Assembly (NCBI GenBank): GCA_002368155.1
Contig: AP018181.1
Location: 413,486-477,485, forward strand
Length of the DNA: 64,000 nt
Direction of reading: 5' to 3'
DNA from: Nostoc carneum NIES-2107
GTDB lineage: Bacteria > Cyanobacteriota > Cyanobacteriia > Cyanobacteriales > Nostocaceae
The notes under the pieces were generated by a model that was not told the origin of the DNA, ran no database searches, and saw nothing but the letters and a program-made list of their open reading frames with translations. How positions within the stretch are numbered: position 1 is the stretch's first letter; the number at the start of each line of letters is the position of its first letter. This document shows positions 9,147-18,700 of the stretch, piece after piece. Both the position numbers and the translations under genes were made by a program.

Positions 9147-9821
9147 ATGCTCTATCTTAGAAATCTGGTTTATCATCCAACAGCCAGCCCAACAGCGATT
9201 CTCAAAGGAATTAACTTGGAATTAGCGCCGCAACAGCTGGGTTTGATTATTGGCCCTAGCGGTTCTGGTAAAAGTACTTTATTAGAAATTTTATCTGGAC
9301 TAGCTGAACCTACATCTGGCGCAGTGTTCTGGCGCGAACAAGAACTGATTTCCGAACAGCTACAACAATTGGCTGGGTTAGTATTTCAGTTCCCAGAACG
9401 GCACTTCTGCGGCGGTACAATATTAGAAGAATTACGCTTAGGGCATCCAGAACTAGGGTCAGAGCGAGTTAGGCAAGCATTAAGCGAAGTCGGATTAGAG
9501 CATTTATCACTATCAGCATCACCTCATGCATTAAGTGGTGGACAACAGCGACGTTTAGCTTTGGCGGTACAGTTAATTCGCCAACCAAATTTATTATTAT
9601 TAGACGAGCCAACAGCCGGGTTAGACTGGTCAATGCGTCGGCAGTTAGTCAGTTTATTGGCAAAGCTAAAAAAAGATTGGACATTGTTTGTCGTTACACA
9701 CGACGCTGGAGATATGTTAGCGATCGCAGATTCTTGTTGGACACTTAACCACGGTGAACTTAAATCTGTCGATCCAGAAGTATTGAAAGCTAAAGTTCAA
9801 GAACCCCAGCCGGCGGTGTGA
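9147..9821 (+). CDS. ABC transporter ATPase, ECF/CbiO-like
   Basis: A 224-residue nucleotide-binding subunit with all expected motifs: Walker A GPSGSGKST (36-44), Q-loop Q81, signature LSGGQQ (129-134), Walker B LLLLDEPT (149-156) and switch H185. The Q-loop context FQFPERHF resembles the A components of energy-coupling-factor (vitamin or metal) transporters. No membrane or substrate-binding partner is next to it, so the cargo is unknown; a similar stand-alone ATPase exists in plastids. The start is an ATG with no strong ribosome site. The stop is followed at once by a GGGGATT repeat cluster before rsmG. Confidence 0.85.
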   Translation: MLYLRNLVYHPTASPTAILKGINLELAPQQLGLIIGPSGSGKSTLLEILSGLAEPTSGAVFWREQELISEQLQQLAGLVFQFPERHFCGGTILEELRLGHPELGSERVRQALSEVGLEHLSLSASPHALSGGQQRRLALAVQLIRQPNLLLLDEPTAGLDWSMRRQLVSLLAKLKKDWTLFVVTHDAGDMLAIADSCWTLNHGELKSVDPEVLKAKVQEPQPAV

Positions 9822-10038
9822 TTGGGGATTGGGGACTGGGGACTGGGGATTGGGGACTGGGGATTGGGGAACTCGGGGCCCCCTCTGGGGATAAGGGGTA
9901 ATGGGGATTGGGGACTGGGGATTGGGGACTGGGAGATGAGGGGGATGAGGGAGATGAAGAAATAACAAACACCAATTACCCATTACCCATTACCCATTAC
10001 CCATTACCCAATGACAAATGACAAATGACAAATGACAA
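9822..10038. repeat. heptamer repeat cluster (STRR)
   Basis: GGGGATT/GGGGACT units (9823-9945) are followed by TACCCAT units (about 9976-10010) and CAAATGA units (10012-10040). The last CAAATGA supplies the start codon of rsmG. Confidence 0.85.
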
Positions 10039-10776
10039 ATGACTAACTTATTGCCTGAAATGGCAGAGATATGGCAAAAAACTCTCAATTGGCAACCAAA
10101 TACTCAGCAACAGTTGCAATTCCAGCAGCTTTATGAATTAATTCTGGAAGGGAATAGCCAGTTCAATTTAACTCGCATTACTGAAGCTGAAGAGTTTTGG
10201 GAGAAGCATCTGTGGGATTCGTTGCGGGGAATTGCGCCACAGCAGCAATTTATTGATTCTCTAGCAGCGGGTGCATCTGTGATTGATATTGGTACGGGTG
10301 CGGGTTTTCCAGGGATTCCTATTGCGATCGCAGCTGCTAATTGTAAAATTACGCTGCTTGATTCTACTCGCAAAAAAGTTACTTTTATTGAAAAAATCTT
10401 GACTACACTGGGTTTGAGTAATGGCAAAACTCTTGTAGGTAGAGTTGAAGAAATCGGCCAGCAACGCCAGCACCGACAAAATTATGATGTAGCGACAATC
10501 CGCGCTGTGGGTTCGGCTTCTGTCTGTGCGGAATATGCTTTACCGTTGCTGAAGGTTGGAGGTTTAGCAGTTATTTACCGCGGGAATTGGACTGAAGAGG
10601 AAACTACAGCTTTGCAAAATGCTGTCGATCAGTTGGGTGGGGTAATTGCCGCGATAGAACAATTTACTACTCCTCTAAGTGATAGTATTCGTCACTGTTT
10701 ATACCTGCGTAAGGTAACAGCTACACCAACTAACTTTCCTCGTGCTGTGGGTATACCTACTCAAAAGCCACTTTAG
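10039..10776 (+). CDS. rsmG: 16S rRNA (guanine-527-N7)-methyltransferase RsmG
   Basis: This 245-residue protein matches RsmG/GidB, which methylates N7 of G527 in 16S rRNA using S-adenosylmethionine. Visible family motifs are FNLTRI (42-47), HLWDSL (57-62) and the SAM-binding loop DIGTGAGFPGIP (83-94); CRIxLLDS-like KITLLDSTRKKVTFI follows, then ATIRAVGS in the latter half. Length fits. The ATG lies in the last heptamer of a CAAATGA array; the conserved part (LPEMAEIW) starts five residues in, so a start much further downstream is unlikely. The C-terminal 20 residues are a divergent tail. Confidence 0.93.
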   Translation: MTNLLPEMAEIWQKTLNWQPNTQQQLQFQQLYELILEGNSQFNLTRITEAEEFWEKHLWDSLRGIAPQQQFIDSLAAGASVIDIGTGAGFPGIPIAIAAANCKITLLDSTRKKVTFIEKILTTLGLSNGKTLVGRVEEIGQQRQHRQNYDVATIRAVGSASVCAEYALPLLKVGGLAVIYRGNWTEEETTALQNAVDQLGGVIAAIEQFTTPLSDSIRHCLYLRKVTATPTNFPRAVGIPTQKPL

Positions 10777-10859
10777 GTTAGCCATGTTTTGTCACTCTCC
10801 GAAAACATTTGCTAAGCTAATGCGCGTCTAAATTGTATAAATACTATCAAGGCTGTTAA

Positions 10860-10897
10860 CTGTTGACGGTTGACCGTTAACAGTCAACCGTCAACAG
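10860..10897. repeat. strong hairpin downstream of rsmG
   Basis: 15-base perfect arms (ctgttgacggttgac and gtcaaccgtcaacag) surround an 8-base loop. No T tract follows, so it is better called a dispersed palindrome, although it could slow or end transcription from rsmG. Confidence 0.6.
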
Positions 10898-10934
10898 CTC
10901 TCACGATAGATTGTGCAACTTAAAAGCAGAATAG

Positions 10935-11127
10935 CTTATTGCTGAATTAGCAGGGCGTATTTATGCAGATTTGGAGCGCATCTGACAACCGATAGGACTT
11001 GCTGATAGCATGATTGCAGCTATTGCGATACAAGCAAGATTTGATATTAGTCACTGGTAATTTAGCGCACTATCAGCGCATTCAAGCACTGGGTTACAGT
11101 CTCAAGCTAGATAATTGGCGAATCTGA
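10935..11127 (+). pseudogene. remnant of a VapC-type PIN-domain toxin gene
   Basis: Frame 1 reads AELAGRIYADLERI, then a TGA stop (10974-10976), then QPIGLADSMIAAIAIQARFDI and another stop. One base shift later the sequence continues LVTGNLAHYQRIQALGYSLK and ends DNWRI. Together these are the C-terminal half of a VapC PIN nuclease (AD near the third acidic position, TGN motif). The N-terminal half and the antitoxin gene are absent. An in-frame stop, a frameshift and 5' truncation make it dead. The rest of the 10777-11187 gap holds only the hairpin above. Confidence 0.82.
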
Positions 11128-11187
11128 ATACCCTTGTGGCGATCGCAGGGCAAAATAAATACAATAAGAGCGATTTTTAGCGCCACT

Positions 11188-12327
11188 ATGAGCTACTGCC
11201 TTAACCCCCGTTGTCCCAAACCGGAAAATGCTGATGATGTTAAGTTTTGTCTAAGTTGTGGTCATAAGCTACTGCTTAAAGAACGCTACCGTGCAATTAA
11301 ACCCATAGGACAAGGGGGTTTTGGGCGTACTTTTTTAGCGGTGGATGAAGATAAACCATCAAAACCACGCTGCGTCATTAAGCAATTTTACCCCCAAGCC
11401 CAAGGCACAAATACTGTGCAAAAGGCTGTGGAGTTATTTAATCAAGAAGCAGTACAGTTAGATGAATTAGGGCAACATCCCCAAATTCCGGCACTGCTGG
11501 CATATTTTACCCAAGATGACAGGCAGTATCTTGTCCAAGAATTTATTGATGGCAAAAATTTAGCTCAGGAATCAGTAGAACAAGGTGCTTTTAACGAAGA
11601 GCAAATTCGGCAGTTACTCAATGATTTATTGCCAGTACTGCAATTTTGCCATGCTAGGCACGTCATTCACCGCGATATTAAACCCGAAAATATTATTTTA
11701 CGGGCAAGTGACCATAAACTAGTTTTAGTAGATTTCGGTGCTTCTAAATCTGCCACTAGTACTTCCCTCAACCGCACTGGTACAAGTATCGGCAGTCCCG
11801 AATATGTGGCACCAGAACAAATCAGAGGACGAGCAATTTTCGCTAGCGATATCTACAGTTTGGGTGCTACTTGTATTCGCCTACTCACCGAGCGATCGCC
11901 TTTTGATTCTTATGATATTAATGATGATAGTTGGATTTGGCAGCAGTACTTAACAACTCCTGTAAGTAAAGAGTTAACTGACATTCTCAACAAAATGTTA
12001 GAAAGTATCCCAAAGCGGCGTTATCAAACAGTTGATGAAGTTTTAAATGACCTGAATAAAAATGTGCCAATAGTTGCCACACCAGCAACATCAGCAAAGC
12101 CTGTCACCGTTGCACCATCTAACCCAAAACCTGCTGTATCTCCCAAATCGCAAAGCCAAATTGACCTAGAATTAGAGGAAATGAAGACTCTATTTTTAGG
12201 TGGAAATAAACCGCAAAAGCAGCAAAGTCAACCCCAACCTCAAACTCCTCAGCCTACTAGTAAAAGCATCATAGATGATGAGTTGGAAGAGTTGAAAAGT
12301 AAATATTTGGGGAATAATAATTCGTAA
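11188..12327 (+). CDS. Ser/Thr protein kinase with N-terminal zinc ribbon
   Basis: I start this at ATG 11188 (MSYCLNPRCPKP), since the 18 residues upstream in frame are not family-like. A zinc ribbon with C4, C9, C21 and C24 precedes a Hanks-type kinase: glycine loop GQGGFG (41-46), K65 in VIK, HRDIKPEN with D163, DFG, then SPEYVAPEQ. The kinase core ends near residue 300; the tail to 380 is Pro/Gln/Lys-rich with two similar acidic motifs, DLELEEMKTLFLG and DDELEELKSKYLG. There is no membrane segment, so it is probably cytosolic. The 'zinc ribbon plus kinase' layout is common in filamentous cyanobacteria. It lies upstream of the CHAT-TIR gene, but a 417-base repeat-rich gap makes co-transcription doubtful. 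Confidence 0.92.
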   Translation: MSYCLNPRCPKPENADDVKFCLSCGHKLLLKERYRAIKPIGQGGFGRTFLAVDEDKPSKPRCVIKQFYPQAQGTNTVQKAVELFNQEAVQLDELGQHPQIPALLAYFTQDDRQYLVQEFIDGKNLAQESVEQGAFNEEQIRQLLNDLLPVLQFCHARHVIHRDIKPENIILRASDHKLVLVDFGASKSATSTSLNRTGTSIGSPEYVAPEQIRGRAIFASDIYSLGATCIRLLTERSPFDSYDINDDSWIWQQYLTTPVSKELTDILNKMLESIPKRRYQTVDEVLNDLNKNVPIVATPATSAKPVTVAPSNPKPAVSPKSQSQIDLELEEMKTLFLGGNKPQKQQSQPQPQTPQPTSKSIIDDELEELKSKYLGNNNS

Positions 12328-12743
12328 TTCGTAGTTCGTAGTTCGTAATTCGTAGTTCGTAATTCGTAATTCGTAATTGAGAAAGCCTAACGCATCATCG
12401 ATGCAACGGTGCGTTACGGCTAAGTTTAATTGTCTCTGTGTCTCAAATGCTTTCATAGCCGTAACACACCCTACCCCAATACTGCTCGGTTAAGGATTTT
12501 CAACTCGGAATTTGGTTTTGGGAAAAGGTGAAAGGGTAAGGGTGAAAGGGTAAGGGTTAAAGGTTTTTTCTTTTCCTTTTCCCCTTCCCCTTTTGCCCTT
12601 AACCGACAAGTATTGCACCCTACCCTTTCCCCCTTCACCCTTCCCCCTTCCCCCAAATTTCTTACACCGTCAGTAATTCTCCGTAACTCGGCTGTAGTAA
12701 ACTGCATCTAGAGACAACGGCTGGTGCAATAATTGATGATAGT
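12328..12743. other. intergenic repeats upstream of the CHAT-TIR gene
   Basis: AATTCGTAGTTCGT-type tandem units fill 12320-12380; a dispersed segment containing gtgcgttacggc and gccgtaacacacc follows; then the inverted-repeat element at 12479-12614 and purine/pyrimidine tracts to about 12660. I see no gene and no clear promoter; the GTG start of the next gene has no strong ribosome site. Confidence 0.6.
12479..12614. repeat. inverted-repeat element, copy 1 (copy 2 at 36286-36408)
   Basis: The ends aatactgctcggttaagg and ccttaaccgacaagtatt are imperfect inverted repeats. The inside is a G/A-rich run followed by a C/T-rich run that can fold back. The unit recurs reverse-complemented at 36286-36408 with the same ends (aatacttgtcggttaagg and ccttaaccgagcagtatt) and the same shoulder sequence (caactcggaattt). 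Two copies with conserved ends and variable length inside indicate a non-autonomous mobile element. Confidence 0.75.
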
Positions 12744-14915
12744 GTGAAAAAAATCCTGGTTTTATCGGCAAATCCCCAGAATACGGTGAAGCTGCGCTTG
12801 GATGAGGAAGTACGGGAAATTCAGGCGGGGTTGGAACGTGCGAGGATTCGTGAACAGTTTGAGATGATTACAAAATGGGCTGTGCGTCCAGAAGATTTGC
12901 GACGTGCGCTTTTGGATCATCAACCGGAGATAGTGCATTTCTCTGGACATGGGGAAGGTGAGCAAGGTTTAGTTTTGGAAGATGATCACGGACAGTTGCA
13001 ACTGGTGAGTACAGAATCACTGGGCAGACTGTTTAGGTTATTTCAAGACAAGATAGAGTGTGTGCTGTTAAACGCCTGTTATAGTGAAGCGCAAGCTGAG
13101 GCGATATTCCAACATATTAATTATGTAGTAGGAATGAATAAAGCAGTAGGCGATCGCGCCGCAATTAAATTTGCAGTCGGGTTTTATGATGCCCTCGGTG
13201 CAGGTAGAACCTACGAAGATGCTTACGAATTTGGACGCATCGCCATTGATTTAGAAAATATCCCCGAATACGCCACCCCAGTCCTCAAAAGCCGAAACCT
13301 CCCCCCATCTATAATTCCCTCCCCTTCCCCATTCCCCCTTCCCCCTTCCCCCAATCCCCAGTCCCCAATCCCCAGTCCCCAATCCCCAATCCCCACCCCC
13401 CACCGCATCTTCATCAGCTACAAACGCCACGTCACCCCCGATGAGCCGATAGCATTGCAAGTCCAGCAAGCGCTGGCTCAACATCACACAGTTTTTATTG
13501 ACCAAATTATCACGGTAGGCACATGCTGGGCGGAACGCATTGAAGCGGAACTTCGCCAAGCAGATTTTTTGATTGTTTTCCTTTCTGAGCATTCTGTCCA
13601 CAGTGAGATGGTGGAAGCGGAAATTGCTACAGCCAGTCGCCTGGCTAAGGAACAAGGCGGAAAGCCGATGATTCTCCCGGTGCGCTTGGCATATCGAGAG
13701 CCGTTTCAGTATCCTTTGAGTGTTTACCTGAATGGGATTAACTGGGCTGTTTGGCGAGATGAGAAAGATACACCGCGCTTAATTGCAGAATTAATGCAGG
13801 CGATTTCTGGGGGTGAATTAACGATTGGGGAAGCGAATCAAGCCAGTTTGCTGCAGCCACGGGAAGCCTCAGCTATACCTCAGCCTTTTCCTTCCGCACA
13901 GCCGATATCCCTGGAAATGCCCGAAGGGACAATGGATGGCGAGTCTCGGTTTTATGTGGAACGCGCTTGTGATGCTCTGGCTTTCAATGCGATTCAGCGT
14001 CAAGGTGTGACAATCACTATTAAAGGCCCCCGACAAATGGGCAAGAGTTCGTTGTTAATTCGCACTTGTAATGCGGCGATGAATGCAGGTAAGCGCGTGG
14101 CTTTCTTGGATTTTCAATTATTTGATCAAGCAGCGTTAAGCAATGCTGACTTATTCTTTCGGCAATTTTGCACTTGGCTAACTGATGAAATAGAAATGGC
14201 GGATAAAGTTGCTGAATATTGGAATTTGCCCTTGGGTAATAGTCAGCGTTGCACCCGCTATATTGGGCGCTATTTGTTAAAAGAATTTGGTCGTCCCTTG
14301 GTGTTAGCAATGGATGAAGTTGAAAGGGCTTTTGATACTGAATTCCGTTCCGATTTCTTTGGAATGCTTCGCAGTTGGCACAATAACCGCGCCACTACAC
14401 CGATTTGGAAGCAACTCGATTTAGCCCTGGTGACTTCCACCGAACCCTACCAATTAATTGATAATCTCAACCAATCGCCGTTTAATGTGGGCGAGGTGAT
14501 TGACTTAGAAGATTTTACCGCCGCGCAAGTTGCTGACCTCAATCACCGTCATGGTTCACCGCTGAATGCTAGTGCAGAACAGCAGTTAATGGCGTTGCTG
14601 AATGGACATCCTTATTTAGTTCGGGTGGCGCTATATTTAATCGCCAGTCAGCGCTTCACTACTGCGGAATTATTCGCCAAAGCTACGGCGGATAATGGCC
14701 CCTTTGGTAATCATTTGCGGAACCATTTGTTTCGGCTGCATAGTAAAGCGGAATTGGTGTCAAGTATGCTTCAGGTTATTCGCCATAACACCTGCGATGA
14801 TGAGCGCGTTTTCTTTAGGTTGCGGGGTGCGGGGTTGGTGCGGCGGGAGGGGAGAACGGTGATCCCGCGTTGTCAACTTTATGCTGATTATTTCCGGGAG
14901 AATCTTCGTGGGTGA
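12744..14915 (+). CDS. CHAT-TIR-STAND-like ATPase fusion protein
   Basis: A 723-residue, three-part protein starting at GTG. Residues 1-185 are a CHAT caspase-like protease with H69 in FSGHG and C112 in NACYS. Residues 188-220 are a Pro/Ser-rich linker made by in-frame short repeats ([12 protein letters not shown]). Residues 221-355 are a TIR domain: RIFISYKRH, FIDQIITVGTCWAERI, IVFLSEHSVHSEMVEAEI; the last motif holds the candidate NADase glutamate. Residues about 390-720 are an ATPase with Walker A GPRQMGKSS (428-436) and Walker B LVLAMDEVE (D524), followed by a GHPYLVRVALYLI helix motif and a winged-helix-like end (AAA_35/nSTAND type). CHAT proteases and TIR NADases both act as cell-death or defence effectors, so this protein carries two effectors on one switch. 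Activity is inferred. Confidence 0.88.
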   Translation: MKKILVLSANPQNTVKLRLDEEVREIQAGLERARIREQFEMITKWAVRPEDLRRALLDHQPEIVHFSGHGEGEQGLVLEDDHGQLQLVSTESLGRLFRLFQDKIECVLLNACYSEAQAEAIFQHINYVVGMNKAVGDRAAIKFAVGFYDALGAGRTYEDAYEFGRIAIDLENIPEYATPVLKSRNLPPSIIPSPSPFPLPPSPNPQSPIPSPQSPIPTPHRIFISYKRHVTPDEPIALQVQQALAQHHTVFIDQIITVGTCWAERIEAELRQADFLIVFLSEHSVHSEMVEAEIATASRLAKEQGGKPMILPVRLAYREPFQYPLSVYLNGINWAVWRDEKDTPRLIAELMQAISGGELTIGEANQASLLQPREASAIPQPFPSAQPISLEMPEGTMDGESRFYVERACDALAFNAIQRQGVTITIKGPRQMGKSSLLIRTCNAAMNAGKRVAFLDFQLFDQAALSNADLFFRQFCTWLTDEIEMADKVAEYWNLPLGNSQRCTRYIGRYLLKEFGRPLVLAMDEVERAFDTEFRSDFFGMLRSWHNNRATTPIWKQLDLALVTSTEPYQLIDNLNQSPFNVGEVIDLEDFTAAQVADLNHRHGSPLNASAEQQLMALLNGHPYLVRVALYLIASQRFTTAELFAKATADNGPFGNHLRNHLFRLHSKAELVSSMLQVIRHNTCDDERVFFRLRGAGLVRREGRTVIPRCQLYADYFRENLRG

Positions 14916-15179
14916 GGGGAAGGGGGAAGGGTGAAGGGGGAAGGGGGAAGGGGGAAGGGTGAAAGGGGAAGGGTGAAGGGGGAATGGAAAGATGGAGGAA
15001 TGAGAAATGATTGAAATTGGTTTACTCTTTTACCTTTTTACCTTTCCCCTTTTTACCTTTCCCCTTTCCCCCTTTTACCTTTCCCCTTTCCCCCTTTTCC
15101 CCTTCCCCTTACTCCTTTCTTCTCGTTTCGCTGGGAAAAATAAGATGGAGAAATTTATACTTATTTAGAGTGAAACGTC
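14916..15179. repeat. G-rich heptamer cluster, left flank of the four-helix gene
   Basis: GGGGGAAGG(GT) units (14916-14985) precede a C/T-rich tract (15030-15115). The segment 14971-15025 is the left arm of a 55-bp inverted repeat whose right arm is 15637-15691. Two in-frame open stretches over the C/T-rich part have low-complexity products (PFPFPPFTFP type) and are not genes. Confidence 0.75.
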
Positions 15180-15691
15180 ATGGAAAGGAAGAAAATAGAA
15201 ACATTTGAGGATTTACGAGTATGGCAAAGAGCGATTGATTTGGTGAAGCAGGTGTACTTACTTACTCAGGATGGTAACTTTAGCAAAGATTTTGGCTTGC
15301 GGGATCAGATAAGGCGTGCTTCCGTCTCAATTCCCACAAATGTTGCTGAAGGTTTTGAGCGTTTTTCTCGCAAAGAGTACTTACAGTTTTTGAATATAGC
15401 TAAAGGTTCCGCCGGCGAAGTTCGGAGTCTATTAAGAGTTGCACTGGAAGTCGGCTATTTAGAAACATCTCAATACCAAGAACTTTATAGCCATGCTAAA
15501 GAACTAAGTTCAATGCTTTCAAATCAAATGCAAGCGTTGAGAAAATCAATAAGTTAAGGGGGGAAGGCTTCGCCTGGGGGAAAGGGTAAAAGGGGGAAAG
15601 GGGAAGGGTAAAAAGGGGAAAGGGGAAAGGTAAAAGGTAAACCAATTTCAATTATTTCTCATTCCTCCATCTTTCCATTCCCCCTTCACCC
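14971..15691. other. 721-bp segment bounded by 55-bp inverted repeats
   Basis: The left arm 14971-15025 and right arm 15637-15691 are reverse complements over 55 bases with one mismatch (g at 15009 against a). They continue inwards as weaker C/T-rich similarity. The single gene inside encodes a four-helix-bundle protein. The layout fits an invertible segment or a cassette mobilised by its ends. No target duplication or recombinase is visible. Confidence 0.65.
15180..15557 (+). CDS. four-helix-bundle protein (S23/Avd-like)
   Basis: The 125-residue product has the hallmarks of the S23 rRNA-intervening-sequence/TIGR02436 family: FEDLRVWQRAIDLVKQVY, DFGLRDQIRRASVSIPTNVAEG, FLNIAKGSAGEVRSLL and YLETSQYQELYSHAKELS. 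These form a four-helix bundle that assembles as a basic pentamer; relatives include Avd, an accessory factor of diversity-generating retroelements. No reverse transcriptase or variable repeat of that kind is visible nearby. It sits between two ATPase genes and inside inverted repeats, with no ribosome site stronger than a weak purine run. Confidence 0.88.
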   Translation: MERKKIETFEDLRVWQRAIDLVKQVYLLTQDGNFSKDFGLRDQIRRASVSIPTNVAEGFERFSRKEYLQFLNIAKGSAGEVRSLLRVALEVGYLETSQYQELYSHAKELSSMLSNQMQALRKSIS

Positions 15692-15758
15692 TTTCCCCTT
15701 CACCCTTCCCCATTCCCCATTTCCCATTCCCCCTTCCCCCTTCCCTTGGAGTCCCTTT
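15558..15758. repeat. G- and C-rich heptamer cluster, right flank of the four-helix gene
   Basis: A ggcttcgcc hairpin at about 15566-15574 is followed by GGGGAAAGGGTAAAA units, the right inverted arm (15637-15691) and CCCCCTT units up to the ribosome site ttggagtcc before the next gene. Confidence 0.75.
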
Positions 15759-18700
15759 ATGTCTAACCCAACCATTTACACAGTCGGCGGGACGGTGCAG
15801 GCTGGTGGTGGGATTTATATTCCCCGCCAGGCTGATGAGGAATTGTTGAATTTGTGCCGGGATGGGACTTTTGCTTATGTGCTTACGCCGCGCCAGATGG
15901 GGAAGTCGAGTTTGATGGTACGCACGGCGCAAACATTGGCGGAGGAAGGGATACGGGCTGTTATTGTTGACCTTCAGGAATTGGGGGCGCAGGTGACAGC
16001 GGAACAATGGTATTTTGGCTTTTTGGTGAAGCTGGATGACCAACTCATGTTTGAGACTGATGTGGTGAGTTGGTGGCGAGAACATGAATATTTGGGAGTT
16101 TCGCAACGGCTGACGCTGTTTTTTCAGGAGGTGTTACTGGCTGAGGTAGAAGCACGGGTGGTGATTTTCGTGGATGAAATTGATTCCACCCTCAGCTTAG
16201 ATTTTACTGATGATTTTTATACAGCGATTCGTTATCTCTATGTAGCCCGTGCGACTAATGCTGAGTTTCAGCGTCTTTCTTTGGTGTTGATGGGGGTAGC
16301 AACTCCGGGCGATTTAATCCGCGATGCCAAGCGCACGCCGTTTAATATTGGTCAGCGTGTGGATTTGACTGATTTTACCTTTGAGGAAGCTTTACCCCTG
16401 GCTGAGGGATTGGAACAGGTAACAGATGACGCACCACAATTACTGCGATGGGTGCTGAATTGGACGGGGGGACATCCGTATTTAACGCAGCGCTTGTGTG
16501 CGGCTTTGGTGAGGGAGGGGAAAGGGGGAATGGGGAATGGGGAAGGGGGAAGGGTTAATGGGGAAAGGGGGAATGGGGAAGGGGTTTCTTCTTTCCCTTT
16601 TACCCTTTTACCTTTTACCCTTTCCCCCAGGCGAAGCCTTTTCCCTTTTACCCTTTCCCCCAGGCGAAGCCGTTCCCCAGGCGCAGCCTTTGTTGACCGC
16701 GTGGTGAGTAATACTTTCTTGGGTGCGATGAGTGAGCAAGATAATAACTTGCAGTTTGTGCGGGATATGTTAACTAAACGCTCACCTGACCCAGAGGTTT
16801 TGACTACATACCGGGAGATTCGGTTAGGTAAGCGTCCGGTTGGGGATGAGGAACAGTCAATAGTTAAGTCTCACCTGAAGTTGTCGGGGGTGGTGCGGCG
16901 CGAGCAGAATGTTTTGCAGGTGAGAAATCAAATTTATCGGCAAGTGTTTGACCGCAAGTGGTTGAATGAACATTTGCCGTTTAACTTGCGGGATAGGTGG
17001 GAGCAGCTAAAACCTGCGCTGCCTTATGTGGTGGGATTGCTGATATTTTCGGGCTTAATGACGGGAGTGGCTGTGTATGTGAATGAGCAGCGGTTAATTG
17101 CTCAAGATGCCCAGAAAGAAGCAGATGAACAGCGGCAAATAGCAGAACAGCAACGTAATGAGGCACAAAGGCAAGCAGATAATGCTCGACAACAGCAGCA
17201 AATGGCAGATAAGCAAAGCCTGGAAGCAGACAAGCAAAAACGCCTTGCTCAAGACCAACGGGAAAGAGCGGAAAAAGGAGAGGCGGAAGCAAAGGCTGCA
17301 CAAAAGTTAGCTGAAGAACGGGGAGCAGACTTAAAAGTTGCTCTTGACAATGCCAATGCGGCTAAAAATGCCGAAGCCGAACAGCGTCAGGTAGCTGATG
17401 AGCGTAAAAGCCAAGCAGAGAAGAATTTGCGAGAAGCCAATAAGCAGCGAAACATTGCCCAAAAGCAAACACAGCAAGCAAACGCTGCCAAAGCAGATGC
17501 AGATAAACGCCGTGTTAATGCCGAAATTCTAGCCCAGAGTCTTAAATCGCAAAATCTGCTGGCATCTAGTTTAGAGCTTGATGCTTTAATGGCAGGCTTG
17601 AAGTTAGGTAAGCGACTGCAAAAACCAGATAAAAATGTTGAAGCAGATACCCGCGTTTTGGCGGTAGCTACTCTCCAACAGGTAGTTTATGGTGTTAGAG
17701 AACGAAACCGACTAGAAGGCCATAGCAGTGAGGTCTTGGACGTGGCATTCAGCCCCGACGGCAAAACCATTGCCTCAGCCAGTTCTGACAAAACGGTGAA
17801 GTTGTGGAATCTCCAGGGGCAGGTGTTGCAAACCCTTAAAGGTCATAGCAGTTCGGTCTGGGGTGTGGCATTCAGCCCCGACGGCAAAACCATTGCCTCA
17901 GCCAGTTCTGACAAAACGGTGAAGTTGTGGAATCTCCAGGGGCAGGTGTTGCAAACCCTTCAAGGTCATAGCAGTGCGGTCAGGGGCGTGGCATTCAGCC
18001 CCGACGGCAAAACCATTGCCTCAGCCAGTTCTGACAAAACGGTGAAGTTGTGGAATCTCCAGGGGCAGGTGTTGCAAACCCTTCAAGGTCATAGCAGTGC
18101 GGTCAGGGGCGTGGCATTCAGCCCCGACGGCAAAACCATTGCCTCAGCCAGTTCTGACAAAACGGTGAAGTTGTGGAATCTCCAGGGGCAGTTGTTGCAA
18201 ACCCTTCAAGGCCATAGCAGTGCGGTCAATAGCGTGGCATTCAGCCCCGACGGCAAAACCATTGCCACGGTAAGTTATGACAACACAGTAAAGTTGTGGA
18301 ATCTCCAGGGGCAGGTGTTGCAAACTCTTAAAGGTCATAGCAATTCAGTCTATAGCGTGGCATTCAGCCCCGACAGCAAAACCATTGCCTCAGCTAGCCT
18401 TGACAACACAGTAAAGTTGTGGAATCTCTCTGGGCAGGTGTTGCAAACCCTTCAATGTCATAGCAGTGAGGTCTTGGGCGTGGCATTCAGCCCCGACGGC
18501 AAAACCATTGCCTCAGCCAGTTCTGACACCACGGTGAAGTTGTGGAATCTCTCTGGGCAGGTGTTGCAAACCCTTCAAGGTCATAGCAGTGAGGTCTTGG
18601 GCATGGCATTTAGCCCCGACGGAAAAACCATTGCCTCAGCCAGTTGGGATAACACGGTGAAGTTGTGGAATCTCCAGGGACAGTTGTTGCAAACCCTTCA

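Noticed and set aside
11134..11187. Upstream start of the kinase at 11134
   Set aside because: The 18 extra residues are not like other zinc-ribbon kinases; MSYC at 11188 is the usual opening.
15011..15208. 65-codon frame with PFPFPPFTFP-type residues
   Set aside because: Reads through pyrimidine-rich heptamers; overlaps the four-helix gene start.
15180..15557. Diversity-generating retroelement, suggested by the Avd-like four-helix protein next to repeat arrays
   Set aside because: No reverse transcriptase gene or template repeat in the window, and WD40/HEAT variants are not limited to adenine positions as far as can be judged.
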